From Alcaligenes pakistanensis (lineage in GTDB: Bacteria > Pseudomonadota > Gammaproteobacteria > Burkholderiales > Burkholderiaceae_B): a stretch of 64,000 nucleotides of DNA. The translations under genes and the position numbers were made by a program. The stretch lies in contig NZ_BMZN01000002.1 of assembly GCF_014652815.1 (NCBI RefSeq), positions 212,169 to 276,168 of the forward strand, in the 5' to 3' direction. The notes beneath the pieces are model-generated. The model did not search any database. It had not been told where the DNA came from and saw only the letters and a list, made by a program, of their open reading frames with translations. Positions 36,511 to 44,388 of the stretch are shown piece after piece (positions within the stretch are counted from its first letter, which is position 1; each line of letters starts with the position of its first letter).

Positions 36511-36542
36511 GGCAACTTTCTTCTGAATAGAAAGGGGAACAT

Positions 36543-38405
36543 ATGTCGTTCAAAAGCATACTGAAAATGTGTGTATTGGCGAGCAGTATGGTGATGGCTG
36601 GCTCTGCCTGGACGGCGGAAATGGCCGATCAGATCTGGATGGGAGGTCCCGTGCTGACGATGAGTGACAGCCAACCTGCTGCCCAAGCGGTCGCGGTCAA
36701 GGATGGTCTGATTCTGGATGTGGGCACCTTGCAGGCGATGCAAGCCTATAAAGGTCCGGGCACCACCGTGATTGACCTGCAGGGCAAGGCTTTGCTGCCG
36801 GGCTTTGTGGACGCACACAGCCACGCCTTCATGATCGGTGTGCAGGCCATGTCCGCCAATCTTCTATCGCCCCCGGATGGCGCGGTGAAAGATATACAGA
36901 GTTTGCAGGAGACGCTCAGGCAATGGCTGCTTGAGCAAAGTAAAACCAGGGAGGTGGGCCTGATCCTGGGCTTTGGATATGACGATGCCCAGCTGGCGGA
37001 ACAGCGACACCCCAATCGACATGAACTGGATGCGGTGTCCGAGTCAGTGCCGATTATCATCATTCATCAGTCCAGCCATATTGGAGTGCTTAATAGCAAG
37101 GCGTTGGAGATGGCGGGCATTTCCGTCCAAACCCCGAATCCTGCCGGCGGTGTCATTCGGCGAGAAGAGGGCGGGACCCAACCGAATGGGGTGTTGGAGG
37201 AGATGGCCTTTTTCTCCAGCGTGGCCAGCCAGATGGGCAAACTTACCTCCGAACAGGTCCAGGCTCTGTTTGTTGCCGGGACCGATCTGCTAAAGCGCTA
37301 TGGTTACACGACCGGGCAGGAGGGGCGGGCGACGTCCGATACGGTGCCTTTAATGCAGGCAGCGGCGACGGCGGGCAAGATCGATATTGATGTTGCTGTC
37401 TACGTTGATGTGCTACAGGACCGGGACTTTATCGCGCGTCATGTATCGCGGCATTACACCGACGGTTTCCGGGTGGCGGGTGCCAAGCTCACGATTGACG
37501 GCTCGCCTCAGGGGTTTACGGCTTATCGCGACCGCCCCTATTACAGACCGCCAGAAGGCTACCGCGCCGATTACCGGGGTTATGCGGCGGTCACGCCAGA
37601 TCAGGTGTTTGAGTCGGTGGACTGGGCCTTCAAGAACGATATACAGCTTCTGACTCACGCTAATGGTGAGGCAGCCTCGGATCTTTTGTTGGCTGCGATT
37701 AAAACAGCCCGTGACAAGTATGGCCCCCGGGATCGGCGAGCCGTATTGATTCATGGGCAGTTTTTGCGCCGGGACCAGGTGGCGGCCATAGCGGCGTTGG
37801 ATGTCTTTCCTTCTTTGTTCCCCATGCACACTTTTTATTGGGGGGACTGGCACCGTGACCGCACGGTGGGGCCGGTCAATGCCGACAATATTTCTCCCAC
37901 TGGCTGGGTGCGCGAGCATGGCTTGATGTTTTCCACTCACCACGACGCGCCAGTTGCTTTTCCTGATTCCATGCGGGTGCTGTCGGCGACCGTGACTCGT
38001 CGCACTCGATCGGGCGATATTCTGGGGCCGGACCAGAGGGTAGATGTAGTGACGGCCCTTAAGGCGATGACCATCTGGCCGGCTTTCCAGCATTTTGAGG
38101 AGAAGGAGAAAGGCTCGATTGAGCCGGGCAAGCTGGCGGACTTTGTCGTCCTGTCGCAAGACCCGACATCGGTCGACCCTGAGCAATTGACCAGCTTGCA
38201 AGTGGTTCAGACCATCAAGCGGGGCAAGCTCATTTATGAACAGGATGGGGCCTTGGAGACAAAGCGGCTCAGCCAGGCACAGACCGGCCAGATGTTTTCC
38301 CGTTTTCTGAATGAGTGGCAACACCAGGCGTCTGAAACAGGCTCTGCAGAGCACGCACATGGCCCCGAATTGCTGATGGGCGCCCTGCTGCGGGGCTTTG
38401 AGTAA
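36543..38405 (+). CDS. Exported amidohydrolase, YtcJ-like (amidohydro_3)
   Basis: A 620-residue metal-dependent hydrolase with a signal peptide (cut near SAWTAE). The metal-binding HxH is in LPGFVDAHSHAFMIG (about residue 95). Further ligands are likely in QLLTHANGEAASD (about 375), VLIHGQFLRRDQV and MFSTHHDAPV. The C-terminal composite-domain segment EKGSIEPGKLADFVVLSQDP is typical. YtcJ/NfdA proteins hydrolyse N-substituted formamides and similar amides. GAAAGGGGAACAT precedes the ATG. A tctA relic lies just upstream on the other strand. The substrate is unknown. Confidence 0.88.
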   Translation: MSFKSILKMCVLASSMVMAGSAWTAEMADQIWMGGPVLTMSDSQPAAQAVAVKDGLILDVGTLQAMQAYKGPGTTVIDLQGKALLPGFVDAHSHAFMIGVQAMSANLLSPPDGAVKDIQSLQETLRQWLLEQSKTREVGLILGFGYDDAQLAEQRHPNRHELDAVSESVPIIIIHQSSHIGVLNSKALEMAGISVQTPNPAGGVIRREEGGTQPNGVLEEMAFFSSVASQMGKLTSEQVQALFVAGTDLLKRYGYTTGQEGRATSDTVPLMQAAATAGKIDIDVAVYVDVLQDRDFIARHVSRHYTDGFRVAGAKLTIDGSPQGFTAYRDRPYYRPPEGYRADYRGYAAVTPDQVFESVDWAFKNDIQLLTHANGEAASDLLLAAIKTARDKYGPRDRRAVLIHGQFLRRDQVAAIAALDVFPSLFPMHTFYWGDWHRDRTVGPVNADNISPTGWVREHGLMFSTHHDAPVAFPDSMRVLSATVTRRTRSGDILGPDQRVDVVTALKAMTIWPAFQHFEEKEKGSIEPGKLADFVVLSQDPTSVDPEQLTSLQVVQTIKRGKLIYEQDGALETKRLSQAQTGQMFSRFLNEWQHQASETGSAEHAHGPELLMGALLRGFE

Positions 38406-38425
38406 GGCTAGTCCGTCACTAATAT

Positions 38426-38451
38426 CAGACAGACCGTGCGAATGCTGTCTG
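38426..38451 (+). other. Small hairpin after the amidohydrolase gene
   Basis: CAGACAG (38426-38432) pairs with CTGTCTG (38445-38451). It has no T run; it lies between the amidohydrolase stop and the DeoR-type operator. Confidence 0.4.
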
Positions 38452-38458
38452 AATTAAG

Positions 38459-38488
38459 CGTCAGCATGTTCATATGAACATGCTGACG
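38459..38488. promoter_or_regulatory. Perfect 30-bp palindrome, likely GlpR/DeoR operator
   Basis: Fifteen bases, CGTCAGCATGTTCAT, are followed directly by their exact reverse complement. The centre TGTTCATATGAACA resembles the E. coli GlpR consensus (TGTTCGWTAWCGAACA). It lies 87 bp before the DeoR-family gene, so the regulator probably controls itself and the whole importer operon from here. Confidence 0.8.
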
Positions 38489-38575
38489 TCATAAAACTTT
38501 CATCTGAGCGTCACCGAGCCGTAACCTCGCGTTTCTACACTGCCGGGTATTCAAACGAAACCCATACGCCGTGTT

Positions 38576-39346
38576 ATGAACCTTTCCGTCAGGCAAAGCA
38601 TTATCGTGGACTTGCTGGCCGCCCAAGGGGCTGTGTCAGTAGATGGCTTGGCCTTGCATTTCGGGGTGACGCCGCAGACCATACGACGCGATCTGAACCA
38701 TTTATATGAAGCCGATCTGGTGCGTCGCCGCCATGGTGGTGCCGAGCTGAATGCGGTCGAGCGCAACATCCCGTTCCAGACGCGTCGCATTACCCATTTG
38801 CAAGCCAAGGCCCGCATCGGACGCGCCGTTGCCAAGTTGATCCCTCCCGGTGCCAGCTTGCTGCTGGGCTTTGGGACGACACCTGAACAAGTAGCGTTGG
38901 CCCTGGCCGACCATCGTGATTTAACCGTGGTCACCAATAACATCAGCGCAGCCTTGGCTCTGTCTCACAATATGAGCCACCGCGTAGTGCTGACGGGTGG
39001 TGAACTGCGTCAACCCAATCCTGAAATTCTGGGCCCTGGTGCCGAGCGCCTGTTCAACAGCTTTAAAGCCGACTTTGGCGTGTCCGGAGTAGGGGGCTTT
39101 GATTCAGACGGGGCTTTGCTGGATTTTGATATGGCCGAGTCCGATTGTCACAAAGCCCTGCGCGGCAATTGCCGTATCCGGATTTTGGTGCTGGACCATA
39201 CCAAGTTTGGTCGCCGTGCCCCCGTGCGCAGCGGCTCTTTGGATGATGTGGATATTCTGGTTACCGACCAGCCCATTCCCGAGCCTTACCGAGAGCAAAT
39301 TCCAACGCGTATACAGCTTGTGATTGCCGACGAGGTGCAGTCATGA
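38576..39346 (+). CDS. DeoR-family regulator, GlpR-like
   Basis: A 256-residue repressor. The N-terminal DeoR HTH (VRQSIIVDLLAAQGAVSVDG, FGVTPQTIRRDLNHLYEADL VRRRHGGAEL) is followed by the sugar-phosphate sensor fold with LLLGFGTTPEQVALAL, LTVVTNNISAALAL and FGVSGVGGFDSDGALLDFD. The RRRHGG wing and this sensor are those of GlpR, which responds to glycerol-3-phosphate. It is first in an operon with a Ugp-type importer and overlaps the next gene by four bases, so self-regulated glycerol-phosphate sensing is likely. Confidence 0.9.
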   Translation: MNLSVRQSIIVDLLAAQGAVSVDGLALHFGVTPQTIRRDLNHLYEADLVRRRHGGAELNAVERNIPFQTRRITHLQAKARIGRAVAKLIPPGASLLLGFGTTPEQVALALADHRDLTVVTNNISAALALSHNMSHRVVLTGGELRQPNPEILGPGAERLFNSFKADFGVSGVGGFDSDGALLDFDMAESDCHKALRGNCRIRILVLDHTKFGRRAPVRSGSLDDVDILVTDQPIPEPYREQIPTRIQLVIADEVQS

Positions 39347-40437
39347 GCCGCGCCGCTATCGAGTTGCAATGCATAGGAAAATCCTGGGGTGAGCAGGCGG
39401 TGCTCAAGCAAATGGATCTGTCCATTCAGGAAGGCCAGTTCACTGCTTTGCTGGGCCCGTCGGGCTGCGGGAAATCCACCTTGCTGCGCATTATTGCTGG
39501 ACTGGAAACTCCCGACCAAGGCCGCTTGCTGATCAATGGGCAGGACGCCACGTATATGGAACCAGCCAAACGTGGTTTGAGTATGGTGTTTCAGTCCTAC
39601 GCTTTGTTCCCTCATTTGAATGTGGCTGACAACATTCTGTTTGGCCTGCAAGTACGTCGTGCAAATCGGCAGCAGCAAAAAGAGCGTCTGCGTGAAGCTC
39701 TGGCCCTGACGAATCTGGAAGGTCTTGAAGAGCGCAAACCCGGCCAGTTGTCGGGTGGTCAGCGCCAACGTGTGGCCCTGGCACGCAGCATCGTGTCGGG
39801 TCACCGCATCTGCTTGATGGACGAGCCGCTTTCCAATCTGGACGCCAAGCTGCGTCACACGGTGCGCCATGAAATCCGTGCCCTGCAACAACGCTTGGGT
39901 TTGACTGTGGTCTATGTGACCCATGACCAGACGGAAGCTATGGGCATGGCTGACCATGTGGTGTTGCTGAACGCCGGGAACATTGAGCAGCAGGGCAGTG
40001 CCCAGGATTTATACGGCCAGCCCAACAGCGTCTTTACCGCCGGTTTTATCGGCAGCCCACCCATGATGATGATCCACAGCGATCACGTGCCTTTGGACCT
40101 GTGGCCATCGCGCCGTCAGTACGACCAACCGCACCGTGTGTTGGTTGGAGTACGTCCGGAAAACCTGAGTCTGCACGCTGTTGGTGAACAGCATGTGCCT
40201 GCCACGGTGGTGCATCAGGAGTTTCAAGGTGCCGATGCCTATGTTTATGTGCAGCTCGATGACGGTCATACCTTAATCGTGCGCGCGCCGCACAACCGCA
40301 GCGTCGAGGCGGGCGCTCGCTGTGGCCTCAGTTGGGACCCCGTTCACGCTTTTTATTTTAACCAGGACAGCGGGGCTCGCCTGTGGACACCGTCTGCAGA
40401 GGCTCTGACCGCTGTGCCTTTTGCTGTTCTTCCCTAA
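39343..40437 (+). CDS. ugpC: Glycerol-3-phosphate-type ABC transporter ATPase (UgpC-like)
   Basis: A 364-residue MalK/UgpC-family ATPase: Walker A GPSGCGKSTLL (about residue 38), FQSYALFPHLNVADNI, signature LSGGQRQRVALARS, Walker B ICLMDEPLSNLDAKL, VTHDQTEAM, and a C-terminal TOBE/OB regulatory domain from about 245 (RVLVGVRPENLSLH). It drives the UgpA/UgpE channel encoded in the same operon. Within this operon the order is regulator-ATPase-binding protein-permease-permease-phosphodiesterase. Confidence 0.9.
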   Translation: MSRAAIELQCIGKSWGEQAVLKQMDLSIQEGQFTALLGPSGCGKSTLLRIIAGLETPDQGRLLINGQDATYMEPAKRGLSMVFQSYALFPHLNVADNILFGLQVRRANRQQQKERLREALALTNLEGLEERKPGQLSGGQRQRVALARSIVSGHRICLMDEPLSNLDAKLRHTVRHEIRALQQRLGLTVVYVTHDQTEAMGMADHVVLLNAGNIEQQGSAQDLYGQPNSVFTAGFIGSPPMMMIHSDHVPLDLWPSRRQYDQPHRVLVGVRPENLSLHAVGEQHVPATVVHQEFQGADAYVYVQLDDGHTLIVRAPHNRSVEAGARCGLSWDPVHAFYFNQDSGARLWTPSAEALTAVPFAVLP

Positions 40438-40455
40438 CGTACTGCGAGTCTACTC

Positions 40456-41718
40456 ATGTTGAAGAATTGTCTGCTTGCCACTTCCAGCGCCCTTTTGATG
40501 GGCCTGGGTGCCAACGCGCATAGCGCGGTGGAATTGACCATGTACTACCCCATTGCCGTGGGCGGTCCGCTGACCGATGTAGTCGATGGAATGATTAAGG
40601 ACTACCAGGCCCAAAACCCGGAAGTCAAAGTCAAAGCCGTGTATTCCGGTAATTACGATGAAACCCGTGTGCGTGCCTTGTCGGCCCTGCGTGCTGGCGA
40701 ACCGGTGCAGCTGTCTGTACTGGGTGCATTGGATACCCATGATCTGGTGGAGCAGGGTCTGGTTGAAGCCTTTAGCGACGTGGCCCAGGATGCGCCTAGC
40801 CAGGACTGGCTGAAAAGTTTTTACCCCGCCTTGATGGCGAATGGCACTTTGGAAGGCAAGGTCTGGGGCATTCCCTTCCAGCGCTCCACCATCGTCATGT
40901 TCTATAACAAGGACATGTTCCGCGAAGCGGGCCTGAATCCGGATCAAGCACCTAAAACCTGGGACGAGCTGGTGCAAACCGCTCAGAAGCTGACGACGGA
41001 CAAGCATCACGGTCTGATGATCCCATCGACTGGCTACCCCTACTGGATGTTCCAGGCTCTGGCTTTGCAAAATGGCCGTCAGTTGATGAACGAGGAAGGC
41101 ACGCAGGTTTACTTCAACGATCCCAAGTCGGTCGAGGCTTTGCAGTTCTTCCATGACCTGGCCTACAAGCACAAAGTCAGCCCTACTGGCACCATCGAAT
41201 GGGGCACGCTGCGCCAAGCTTTTGTACAAGGCAAAACAGCCATGATGTGGCACACCACTGGCAACCTGACTGCGGTGAAGAACGAAGCCAAGTTCGACTT
41301 TGGGGTTGCCATGCTGCCTGCCAAGGAAAAGGCGGCATCCCCTACCGGCGGTGGCAACTTCTATCTGTTCAAGGGCGCTAACGAAGAGCAGAAAAAAGCG
41401 GCACTGGATTTCGTGCGTTGGATGACCGCGCCAGAACGTGCTGCTGATTGGTCCATGGCAACGGGCTATGTCGGTGTCAGCCCAGCGGCGTACGAAACCC
41501 CCGCTCTGACCGAGTATGCCAAGACCTTCCCCCAGGCTTTAGTGGCCCGGGATCAGTTGGCTGTGGCTTCGCCAGAGTTTGCGACCTACGAAACCGCCCG
41601 TGTGCGTGAGCTGCTGTCCAACGCTGTGCAAGCGGTACTGACCAATGCCAAGACGCCTAAAGCTGCATTGGACGAGGCGCAGGCCGCTGCAGACCGTTTG
41701 CTGCGTCCTTTTAACTAA
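40456..41718 (+). CDS. ugpB: Extracellular solute-binding protein, family 1 (UgpB-like)
   Basis: A 420-residue periplasmic protein with a signal peptide (cut near NAHSA). UgpB-like stretches include VELTMYYPIAVGGPLTDVVD, VKAVYSGNYDETRVRALSAL, WGIPFQRSTIVMFYNKDMFR and WGTLRQAFVQGKTAMMWHTT. It should bind sn-glycerol-3-phosphate or a glycerophosphodiester and deliver it to the permeases. E. coli UgpB is 438 residues, so the length fits. Confidence 0.9.
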   Translation: MLKNCLLATSSALLMGLGANAHSAVELTMYYPIAVGGPLTDVVDGMIKDYQAQNPEVKVKAVYSGNYDETRVRALSALRAGEPVQLSVLGALDTHDLVEQGLVEAFSDVAQDAPSQDWLKSFYPALMANGTLEGKVWGIPFQRSTIVMFYNKDMFREAGLNPDQAPKTWDELVQTAQKLTTDKHHGLMIPSTGYPYWMFQALALQNGRQLMNEEGTQVYFNDPKSVEALQFFHDLAYKHKVSPTGTIEWGTLRQAFVQGKTAMMWHTTGNLTAVKNEAKFDFGVAMLPAKEKAASPTGGGNFYLFKGANEEQKKAALDFVRWMTAPERAADWSMATGYVGVSPAAYETPALTEYAKTFPQALVARDQLAVASPEFATYETARVRELLSNAVQAVLTNAKTPKAALDEAQAAADRLLRPFN

Positions 41719-41730
41719 GCAGGTGCAGGA

Positions 41731-42621
41731 ATGGCTGAACCATTGCGTGTGCTGCGTAAAGAGTGGGTGTTTGCTTACCTCTTGTTGACGCCGCTGTTTG
41801 TGCTGTTAAGTGTGTTTGCCTTTATCCCGGCGCTGCACACGTTCTGGTCCAGCCTCTTTAGTAAAGGAACAGCACGCCGCCCTGCCCAGTTTGTGGGTAT
41901 GGATAATTACGATGTCATGCTGGCCGATCCTACCTTCTGGTTGGTGCTCAAGAACAATCTTTGGTACGCCGCCATTGTGATTCCGGTGTCCATGGCATTG
42001 GCTTTGTTGATGGCCTTGTGGGCCAATCGGGCCATGAGCATGCGAGCCTGGGTGCGCTGTGCTTACTTCACGCCCACCATGCTGCCCATGATTGCGGCCG
42101 CCAATTTATGGCTGTTTTTCTACACGCCAGATTTGGGTTTGCTGGATCAGATTGCCAAGCTGTTTGGAGCAGGCGCCACCAACTGGTTGGGCCAGCCGCA
42201 AACGGCCTTGGGCGCCGTCATGGTGGTGACGATCTGGAAAGAGGCCGGTTTTTTCATGATCTTTTATCTGGCCGCCTTGCAAACCATCCCACCCGAATTG
42301 CGCGATGCCGCTCGTCTGGAAGGGGCGACGCGCTGGCAGTATGGCCGTCGTGTGCTGCTGCCTTTATTAGCCCCTACTACCTTATTCATTCTGATCAATG
42401 CACTGATCAACTCGGTCAAGCTGGTTGATCACTTGTTTATCTTGACCAAGGGCGGCCCCAATAATGCCTCCAAGCTTGTGCTGTACTGGATCTGGGAGAC
42501 GGCTTTTGCCTATATGGATACGCCTAGTGCAGCTGTGCTGACGGTGGTGCTTTTATTAGGCCTGGGCGCCGTGGCTATTTTTCAATTCCGCTACGCTGAA
42601 CGACGCGTGCATTACCAGTGA
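41731..42621 (+). CDS. ugpA: ABC transporter permease (UgpA-like)
   Basis: A 296-residue MalF-type permease with six helices and the EAA loop PPELRDAARLEGATRWQYGR before RVLLPLLAPTTLF. It begins 12 bp after the binding-protein gene and overlaps the next permease by four bases. It forms the heterodimeric channel with UgpE. Confidence 0.9.
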   Translation: MAEPLRVLRKEWVFAYLLLTPLFVLLSVFAFIPALHTFWSSLFSKGTARRPAQFVGMDNYDVMLADPTFWLVLKNNLWYAAIVIPVSMALALLMALWANRAMSMRAWVRCAYFTPTMLPMIAAANLWLFFYTPDLGLLDQIAKLFGAGATNWLGQPQTALGAVMVVTIWKEAGFFMIFYLAALQTIPPELRDAARLEGATRWQYGRRVLLPLLAPTTLFILINALINSVKLVDHLFILTKGGPNNASKLVLYWIWETAFAYMDTPSAAVLTVVLLLGLGAVAIFQFRYAERRVHYQ

Positions 42622-43463
42622 TGAACATGGACACCGTTTTGACTGCCCCCGGCCGCACTCTGCGTTTGCCATCCTTGGACACGGTAGGCGCGCATGCCTT
42701 GGCCCTGCTGTGGATTGCGCCTTTGCTGTATGCCTGCTGGGCGGCCTTTCGTGACCCGTCCGCCGCCTTGAGCTTCGATTGGAGTGCAGGTTGGACCTTG
42801 GATAACTTTGCCGCTGCTTGGGACCGAGCGCCTTGGCTACGCTATATCTTCAACACCACCGTGCTGGTCTTGACCATTCTGGTGGGGCAGTTTGTGCTGT
42901 GTACCTTGGCCGCTTACGCCTTTGCCCGTTTTCAGTTCTTTGGTAGCCAGTTTTTGTTCATGCTGCTGCTCTTGCAGCTGTTCATCCTGCCCGAAGTGCT
43001 GATCGTAGAGAACTACCGCATGGTGGCTTTGCTGGGCTGGACCGATACGGTCTGGGGCATGGGTGTGCCGTATATGGCCAGTGCCTTTGGCGTGTTCCTG
43101 TTGCGCCAAGCCTTCAAGCAAGTGCCGCGTGAACTGGAAGACGCTGCCCGCCTGGAAGGTTGCAGCCGCCTGGGTGTTTTGTGGCGTGTTTATGTGCCGC
43201 TCGTCAAACCTGTGTATTTGGCTTATGCCCTGGTATCGGTCTCTACGCACTGGAACAATTTTCTGTGGCCCTTGGTGATCAGCAGCTCGGACCACACCCG
43301 ACCTTTGACCGTGGGTTTATCCCTGTTTGGTGCGCCTGAAAGTGGTGTCAGTATTTCCCTGATCAGTGCCGCCACACTAATGACTATCCTGCCGCTTTTG
43401 CTGGGCTTTTTACTGTTTCAAAAGCAGTTTATGCAGGCCTTTTTACGCGCCGGCATTCGTTAA
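42618..43463 (+). CDS. ugpE: ABC transporter permease (UgpE-like)
   Basis: A 281-residue MalG-type permease with six helices and the EAA loop VPRELEDAARLEGCSRLGVL followed by WRVYVPLVKP. The translational overlap with ugpA (ATGA) ensures equal production. The gene is followed after 9 bp by the phosphodiesterase gene. Confidence 0.9.
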   Translation: MMNMDTVLTAPGRTLRLPSLDTVGAHALALLWIAPLLYACWAAFRDPSAALSFDWSAGWTLDNFAAAWDRAPWLRYIFNTTVLVLTILVGQFVLCTLAAYAFARFQFFGSQFLFMLLLLQLFILPEVLIVENYRMVALLGWTDTVWGMGVPYMASAFGVFLLRQAFKQVPRELEDAARLEGCSRLGVLWRVYVPLVKPVYLAYALVSVSTHWNNFLWPLVISSSDHTRPLTVGLSLFGAPESGVSISLISAATLMTILPLLLGFLLFQKQFMQAFLRAGIR

Positions 43464-43472
43464 GGAATTCTG

Positions 43473-44282
43473 ATGAAGATCATCCAGTTTTCGGATCTGC
43501 ACATTACCCCGCCCGATGGCCTTTTGTTTGGCTCGGACCCATTGGATCGCTTGCGTAGTTGCGTGCAGCACGTCAATCGACACCACGCCGATGCAGACCT
43601 GTGCGTGTTAACGGGAGACTTGACCCATGCCGGTCATCAACGCGCTTACGAGCGCCTGCGTGAAGGTCTGCTGGATTTGATTCCGCCTGTGCGTTTGATG
43701 ATGGGTAATCACGATAGTCGCCCTGCTTTTCATAGTGTGTTCCCAGAGGCCACAACGGATTTACTTGGTTTTGTGCAGCATGCGGAGACCAGGGGCGACT
43801 GGCGTTTGATTTATCTGGATACCTTGGAAGACGGCTACACCAACGGCTATCTGTGTGCCCGGCGTCTGGAGTGGTTGCAACAAGAACTGGCCGCTCACAC
43901 CGGACCGGTGATGCTGTTTTCACACCATCCCTTGCCTGCTTTGCAGTATCCGTCCATGGACTGGTTACGCTTGAGCAATGCCCCGGATCTTTTGCCTGTT
44001 TTGAAGGCCCATCCTGCTCCTGTGCATTTGTTTTCCGGCCACGTACACCGCTGTGCCAGTGGTGTGTGGAACGGTCTGCATTTCGTCACAGTCAATGGCA
44101 CCAACCATCAACACGAGCTGGATCTGGAACGGGAGGGCGCGGCTACGTCTACTTTTGAGCCGGCCAGCTATGCGGTGATTTTGCCGAATGCGGATGGGCT
44201 GACGGTGCATTTCCAGCCCTTTGGCTACGAGGAGCTGCGCTTTCCGTATACCGGCGACTTAAATGCTCTGAAATGCATCTAA
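43473..44282 (+). CDS. Metallophosphoesterase, GpdQ-like glycerophosphodiesterase
   Basis: A 269-residue calcineurin-like phosphoesterase of the class III cyclic nucleotide/GpdQ group. The dinuclear metal site is complete: Asp8 and His10 (FSDLH), Asp49 (TGDLTHAG), Asn79 and His80 (GNHDSR), His151 (FSHHP), His190 and His192 (SGHVHR). GpdQ hydrolyses glycerophosphodiesters to glycerol-3-phosphate. As last gene of the Ugp-type operon it takes the place of the unrelated GDPD enzyme UgpQ of E. coli. No signal peptide, so it acts on imported substrate in the cytoplasm. Confidence 0.88.
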   Translation: MKIIQFSDLHITPPDGLLFGSDPLDRLRSCVQHVNRHHADADLCVLTGDLTHAGHQRAYERLREGLLDLIPPVRLMMGNHDSRPAFHSVFPEATTDLLGFVQHAETRGDWRLIYLDTLEDGYTNGYLCARRLEWLQQELAAHTGPVMLFSHHPLPALQYPSMDWLRLSNAPDLLPVLKAHPAPVHLFSGHVHRCASGVWNGLHFVTVNGTNHQHELDLEREGAATSTFEPASYAVILPNADGLTVHFQPFGYEELRFPYTGDLNALKCI

Positions 44283-44318
44283 AGCCTGCTTTGAAATAGC
44301 AGCCGGACCTTGGTTGAA

Positions 44319-44365
44319 ACGGTCCGCGCTACTCGGGTTCATCCCCAAGTAGCGCGGGCCGTTTT
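44319..44365. terminator. Long bidirectional terminator between convergent operons
   Basis: ACGG-CCGCGCTACT-GGG arms (44319-44337) pair with CCC-AGTAGCGCGG-CCGT (44343-44362), a long stem with a few single-base bulges or mismatches and a TTCAT loop, then TTTT on the plus side. The short AAA on the left gives a weak T run for the other strand. Confidence 0.8.
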
Positions 44366-44388
44366 CCCATCAGGAAGATCCGAGCCGC

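Noticed and set aside
35847..36824. Long minus-strand open frame over peroxiredoxin and amidohydrolase starts
   Set aside because: It is antisense to two well-supported genes; only its middle, the tctA remnant, has meaning.
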